A stretch of DNA of 7,484 bases from Clostridia bacterium (GTDB lineage Bacteria; Bacillota_E; SLMV01; PUMD01): contig PWUC01000173.1 in assembly GCA_003562655.1 (NCBI GenBank), forward strand, positions 1-7,484, given 5' to 3'. The notes under the pieces are model-generated. The model ran no database searches, was not told the DNA's origin, and was given only the letters and a program-made list of their open reading frames with translations. The position numbers and the translations under genes were made by a program. Shown here one piece after another: positions 5,053-7,484 of this stretch; position 1 is the first letter of the stretch, and the number at the start of each line of letters is the position of its first letter.

Positions 5053-6741
5053 TCATCCCAGGCGAACAGTCCGCTCTGCAGCGCCCGCTCGCGGTGTCGC
5101 GGCCCTGAGGGTCAATGCCGCACCGCCCGGAGCCGTGATCACCCACTCCGCCCTGCGCCGGGGTGTGCCCCAGCCGCTGCCGAAGGGTGACCAGGCAGCC
5201 GTCCGCTCCGAGCGCCCGGAAAGATGGCCGAGATCCACCTCGGGTCCACCGAGAACCATCTCCACGCCGTCACCGGTGAGCGACACCTTCACGGTGTCGG
5301 CCCGCTCCTCCCGGATGGCCATATCCGTCAGATTGGTGGGGAGATACCCCGCATTGGCGATCACAGCCGACACCCTGTACACCGAACCATCCACATGGGT
5401 CACGTCGAGATCCTCAACGACCAGGCGCGGAGCTGCCGCGGCATGGGCCAGGGTGAATTTCAGGTTCGCCAGTGCAATGTCGGGCACCAGGTTCGCGGGC
5501 GGGTTGCGGAAGGTATAGAGCCGGTTCCAGCCGCCGATTTCGACGGCACCGAGTTCGGGATGCTCGAAGGGAGTCCAGTCCAGATACCCCGTGGGCTCCT
5601 CCTGCCCGTCAGCCCACTGAAGCATCTTCAGCTCCCGCTCCTCGGAGCGCTCCTCCCCGGGGTAGAACTCCTCGCGTTCAATGCCCGCCGCGCGGTATGC
5701 ATCCCAGAGCTCGGTGCTGTAGCAGACGATCCCCAGCTGCTCGTAGGCCCACTCCATCGAGGTCCCCGACCGGGGAGCATCTTTGTCCGTGGTGAACCCC
5801 TCGTACACCGAGATGAGCTTATACCCGGTGAGTTCCGAACCCACGTTTCCGATGGCCTCGAACACCTTCCTGTCACCACCGGGGAAGCTGGAGTCAGGCT
5901 TGTCCATGAAGGGACGCAATATCACACCCCCGTGCGTGTGATAGAATTGGGCTCCGGCGATGTTTGGGTGATCCAGGATGAAGCGGCAGACTGCCGCCGT
6001 CTCGGGTTCCGACAGGGGCAGTTCGCCTGCCCCGTACTGGCGATTCTCTGGAAGCCAGTTGGAGGGGTAATTCCGGTTGATGTTGCCGTCCTGCGGCAGG
6101 GGGAAGCGGACCTCGGTCCCATCGAAATCCCGAATGCGCCCCTCGGGGAACAACCGGTAGTAGGTCCCGCCGTACTCGTGGGGCAGCCGCTGCACCATGA
6201 GCCGCGCATCCTCCCCCGAGATCCGCCACTCCCCGGCGGGGTCCTCCTTCCTCATCTGGGCCATCACCCCGTCACCGTTGACATCGCAGAAGTGAAAGCC
6301 CGGGTCGGGCTGTTCCTCGCCTGGCAGGTAGCGGCCGTTGCCAACCCACTGCACGCCCTCGGTGAGACAGAATTCCGCCCCATCGGGATTTACCCTCGGC
6401 AGGATGTAGAGAACCAGCTCGTCCAGCAGCATGGTCACCTGGCGGTCCTCACCGTAGTGATCCAGAAGATAGCGAATGGTCTCCAGGGCGACTGCGCTTC
6501 CCAGGACCTCCTCCGCATGGGTGTTGGCATCAATGTAAAAGCCCGGCTTGGCACCGCCGGAGCCGGCCTCAAAGTTGGTGATCTCCAGCATCCAGAGTTC
6601 GCGGTCCCGGTGACTTTTGCCTATGGAATACAGTCGGCAGAGTCCGGGGTGGGCACCGGCCAGTTCCCGGAGTTCGTCCTCCAGTTCTCGGTACGTCAGA
6701 TACACCGAAGGCCTGCATGCACAGCTCGAGCGTTCGCTCAT
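5053..6741 (-). CDS. M14-family zinc carboxypeptidase with C-terminal beta-rich extension
   Basis: Metallocarboxypeptidase of 562 residues; the family removes C-terminal residues from peptides using one zinc. The zinc ligands are His75 and Glu78 (NTHAEE) and His268 or His270 (FYHTHGG). Substrate-binding residues are Arg116 (RVNPDG) and Asn222-Arg223 (INRNYPSNW), and the catalytic glutamate is Glu344 (YSTELWD). A long insert between the first zinc motif and NRNY (about 125-218) contains DVNGDG (153-158), like a calcium-binding loop. After about residue 425 a Val/Ala/Thr-rich segment with NAGYLPTNLT looks like a beta-sandwich extension. There is no signal peptide or membrane segment, so it is probably cytosolic. 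ATG at 6741 is chosen because GGGAGG lies 4 nt upstream (6746-6751) and homology starts soon after; the frame stays open to 6864 but that extension is low-complexity. It stands alone, with gaps of about 220 bp upstream and 330 bp downstream. The natural substrate is unknown. Confidence 0.93.
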   Translation of the reverse strand: MSERSSCACRPSVYLTYRELEDELRELAGAHPGLCRLYSIGKSHRDRELWMLEITNFEAGSGGAKPGFYIDANTHAEEVLGSAVALETIRYLLDHYGEDRQVTMLLDELVLYILPRVNPDGAEFCLTEGVQWVGNGRYLPGEEQPDPGFHFCDVNGDGVMAQMRKEDPAGEWRISGEDARLMVQRLPHEYGGTYYRLFPEGRIRDFDGTEVRFPLPQDGNINRNYPSNWLPENRQYGAGELPLSEPETAAVCRFILDHPNIAGAQFYHTHGGVILRPFMDKPDSSFPGGDRKVFEAIGNVGSELTGYKLISVYEGFTTDKDAPRSGTSMEWAYEQLGIVCYSTELWDAYRAAGIEREEFYPGEERSEERELKMLQWADGQEEPTGYLDWTPFEHPELGAVEIGGWNRLYTFRNPPANLVPDIALANLKFTLAHAAAAPRLVVEDLDVTHVDGSVYRVSAVIANAGYLPTNLTDMAIREERADTVKVSLTGDGVEMVLGGPEVDLGHLSGRSERTAAWSPFGSGWGTPRRRAEWVITAPGGAALTLRAATPRAGAAERTVRLG

Positions 6742-6745
6742 TTTT

Positions 6746-6751
6746 CCTCCC
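6746..6751 (-). promoter_or_regulatory. Ribosome-binding site of the M14 peptidase
   Basis: GGGAGG on the minus strand, four A residues before ATG 6741. The spacing is short but the match is strong, and it excludes the longer upstream frame. Confidence 0.8.
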
Positions 6752-6779
6752 TCAAATCCTTCACGCTGAACTCGATATG

Positions 6780-6789
6780 TCAGGCCGAC
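6780..6789. repeat. 10-bp direct repeat, copy 1
   Basis: TCAGGCCGAC on the plus strand (GTCGGCCTGA on minus), repeated exactly at 6969-6978. This copy lies 39 bp before the M14 start. Confidence 0.5.
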
Positions 6790-6794
6790 AGCCC

Positions 6795-6905
6795 TCAAAG
6801 GATCAACGGGAGGCCCAGGAGCAGGCCGGCCAGCTGGCATTCGGCCCGTGCTGCAGCGGCGCACACCACGCCCCCCGCCATCGGGGCCCGCCGGTTCAGG
6901 TCCAC
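6795..6905 (-). CDS. Possible 36-residue hydrophobic small ORF or gene remnant
   Basis: GTG at 6905 is preceded by AGGGG about 8 nt upstream and the frame closes with TGA at 6795, 53 bp before the M14 gene. The peptide (VDLNRRAPMAGGVV at the N-terminus, QLAGLLLGLPLIL at the end) has a hydrophobic tail long enough for a weak membrane segment. The same frame is open back to a TGA that overlaps the aldolase stop, and its codons end mostly in G or C, as in the real genes. No family is recognised. It could be a small membrane peptide, the 3' remnant of a lost gene, or chance in GC-rich DNA. Confidence 0.25.
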   Translation of the reverse strand: MDLNRRAPMAGGVVCAAAARAECQLAGLLLGLPLIL

Positions 6906-6959
6906 CAGGACGGCCCCTGAGAGATCCGCTCCGAGGCGAGGCGCCGCCGGGGCCCCCTT

Positions 6960-6965
6960 CCTCCT
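6960..6965 (-). promoter_or_regulatory. Orphan Shine-Dalgarno sequence overlapping the aldolase stop
   Basis: AGGAGG on the minus strand overlaps the TAG stop of the aldolase, the position normally used to start the next gene of an operon. No ATG, GTG or TTG follows within 5-13 nt, so nothing obvious uses it. Confidence 0.4.
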
Positions 6966-7484
6966 ATATCAGGCCGACGTACTCCATGACTGTCCTCAAT
7001 TCCCGCTCCCGGATCGCAGTTACGGGTTCCATGACAACCTTGCACGTGTCGTACTCTATGACACCCATCCACTTGAGAGCCTTCTTGTAGCACTGCACAT
7101 AGTGCAGCACATTGGCGAAGGCAATGGAATTCAGAGGTGCCACCTGGCTGAAGAATATGTGCCTGGCCTCGTCTAACTTCCCTTTTTGGACGAAGTTGAA
7201 CATGTCGGTCTGTTCCCGCGGAAGGACACAGCTGGCAGCAGAGGTCATCCCCCGGGCACCGTACAGAAGCATCAGGTAGTTCATCTGGTCATGACCAGCG
7301 AAGGGGGCGACCCTCCCCCCCGTTGCCTCGTCATACAGGGCGATTTTCTGCGGATAGGGCAGAAACAGCTTGGCGCAGGCGAGATTGGGCATCTCCTGTG
7401 CCATCCTGTTCAGAAGATCGAGGGATATCTCGATACCCGCTCCGCCGTCATAGACCATCACCGGCAGATCCACGGCATCGCAGA
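6964..7484 (-). CDS. DapA/NanA-family class I aldolase, C-terminal part (5' end outside window)
   Basis: About 173 residues of the C-terminal half of a (beta/alpha)8-barrel Schiff-base aldolase. The family includes dihydrodipicolinate synthase, N-acetylneuraminate lyase and 2-keto-3-deoxy sugar-acid aldolases, all using pyruvate or a related keto acid. Counting from the first visible codon, VMVY (8-11) is the strand with the catalytic tyrosine, Lys38 in CAKL is the Schiff-base lysine, and AGHDQ followed by YGARGMTSAASCVLP is the usual G-D-D / G-A-x-G block. Helices of the C-terminal extension follow, and the protein ends VMEYVGLI. The usual YNxPxRTG after the tyrosine is replaced by YDGGAGIE, without the arginine that binds the substrate carboxylate in true DapA. 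The substrate is therefore probably not that of lysine synthesis, and no symbol is given. AGGAGG overlaps its stop codon. The start lies beyond the right edge. Confidence 0.88.
   Translation of the reverse strand, partial: CDAVDLPVMVYDGGAGIEISLDLLNRMAQEMPNLACAKLFLPYPQKIALYDEATGGRVAPFAGHDQMNYLMLLYGARGMTSAASCVLPREQTDMFNFVQKGKLDEARHIFFSQVAPLNSIAFANVLHYVQCYKKALKWMGVIEYDTCKVVMEPVTAIRERELRTVMEYVGLI
6969..6978. repeat. 10-bp direct repeat, copy 2
   Basis: TCAGGCCGAC on the plus strand, within the last codons of the aldolase (VGL in its frame). It is an exact copy of 6780-6789; the two bracket the unexplained gap. Confidence 0.5.

Noticed and set aside
5224..7176. 650-codon plus-strand open frame opposite the M14 peptidase.
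   Set aside because: Antisense shadow of a high-GC gene; the minus-strand product has complete M14 motifs, and the plus frame crosses several gene boundaries.

Overview
All recognisable genes in this window are on the minus strand. The DNA is GC-rich (about 60% by eye), Shine-Dalgarno sequences are strong (GAGGAGGG, GGGAGG), and two or three genes appear to start with GTG, TTG or CTG. The CarB sequence has wording I associate with Bacillota enzymes (for example PYYYSSYEEE, IPGIMEHIE, LGPEMKSTGEVMG). A high-GC, Bacillota-like bacterium is therefore the best guess. This is inference, and no genus can be named.

In the direction of transcription (right to left) the window holds: (1) the C-terminal half of a DapA/N-acetylneuraminate-lyase-family aldolase, cut by the right edge; (2) a gap of about 220 bp with a strong ribosome-binding site right after the aldolase stop, a coding-like frame without a good start, and a 10-bp direct repeat; (3) a complete cytosolic M14-family zinc carboxypeptidase of 562 residues with a C-terminal beta-rich extension; (4) a gap of about 330 bp with a -10-like hexamer, mutually exclusive GC-rich stems and a possible 37-codon ORF; (5) a complete exodeoxyribonuclease III / AP endonuclease; (6) a gap of about 245 bp with stops in every minus-strand frame; (7) the C-terminal half only of the carbamoyl-phosphate synthase large subunit; (8) a gap of about 270 bp with a 12-bp perfect palindrome, an extended -10-like hexamer and a small inverted repeat; (9) an SDR oxidoreductase followed 23 bp later by (10) an NAD-dependent sugar epimerase/dehydratase cut by the left edge.

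Only the SDR-epimerase pair looks like a tight operon. The others are separated by gaps of 220-330 bp and belong to unrelated processes (sugar-acid or amino-acid metabolism, peptide trimming, base-excision repair, pyrimidine/arginine synthesis). Aldolase, SDR and epimerase together would suit a sugar or sugar-acid pathway, but unrelated genes lie between them, so this is weak.

I see no phage, transposon, CRISPR, toxin-antitoxin or defence system, and nothing that is clearly a new system. The main anomaly is the half-length carB: its synthetase and allosteric domains look intact, but the first half of the protein is absent and a DNA-repair gene lies where it should be. It may be a natural split gene, a rearrangement or an assembly join. 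The next most interesting items are the structured leader ahead of exoA, the palindrome/promoter region ahead of the SDR gene, and the unexplained gap between the aldolase and the peptidase.
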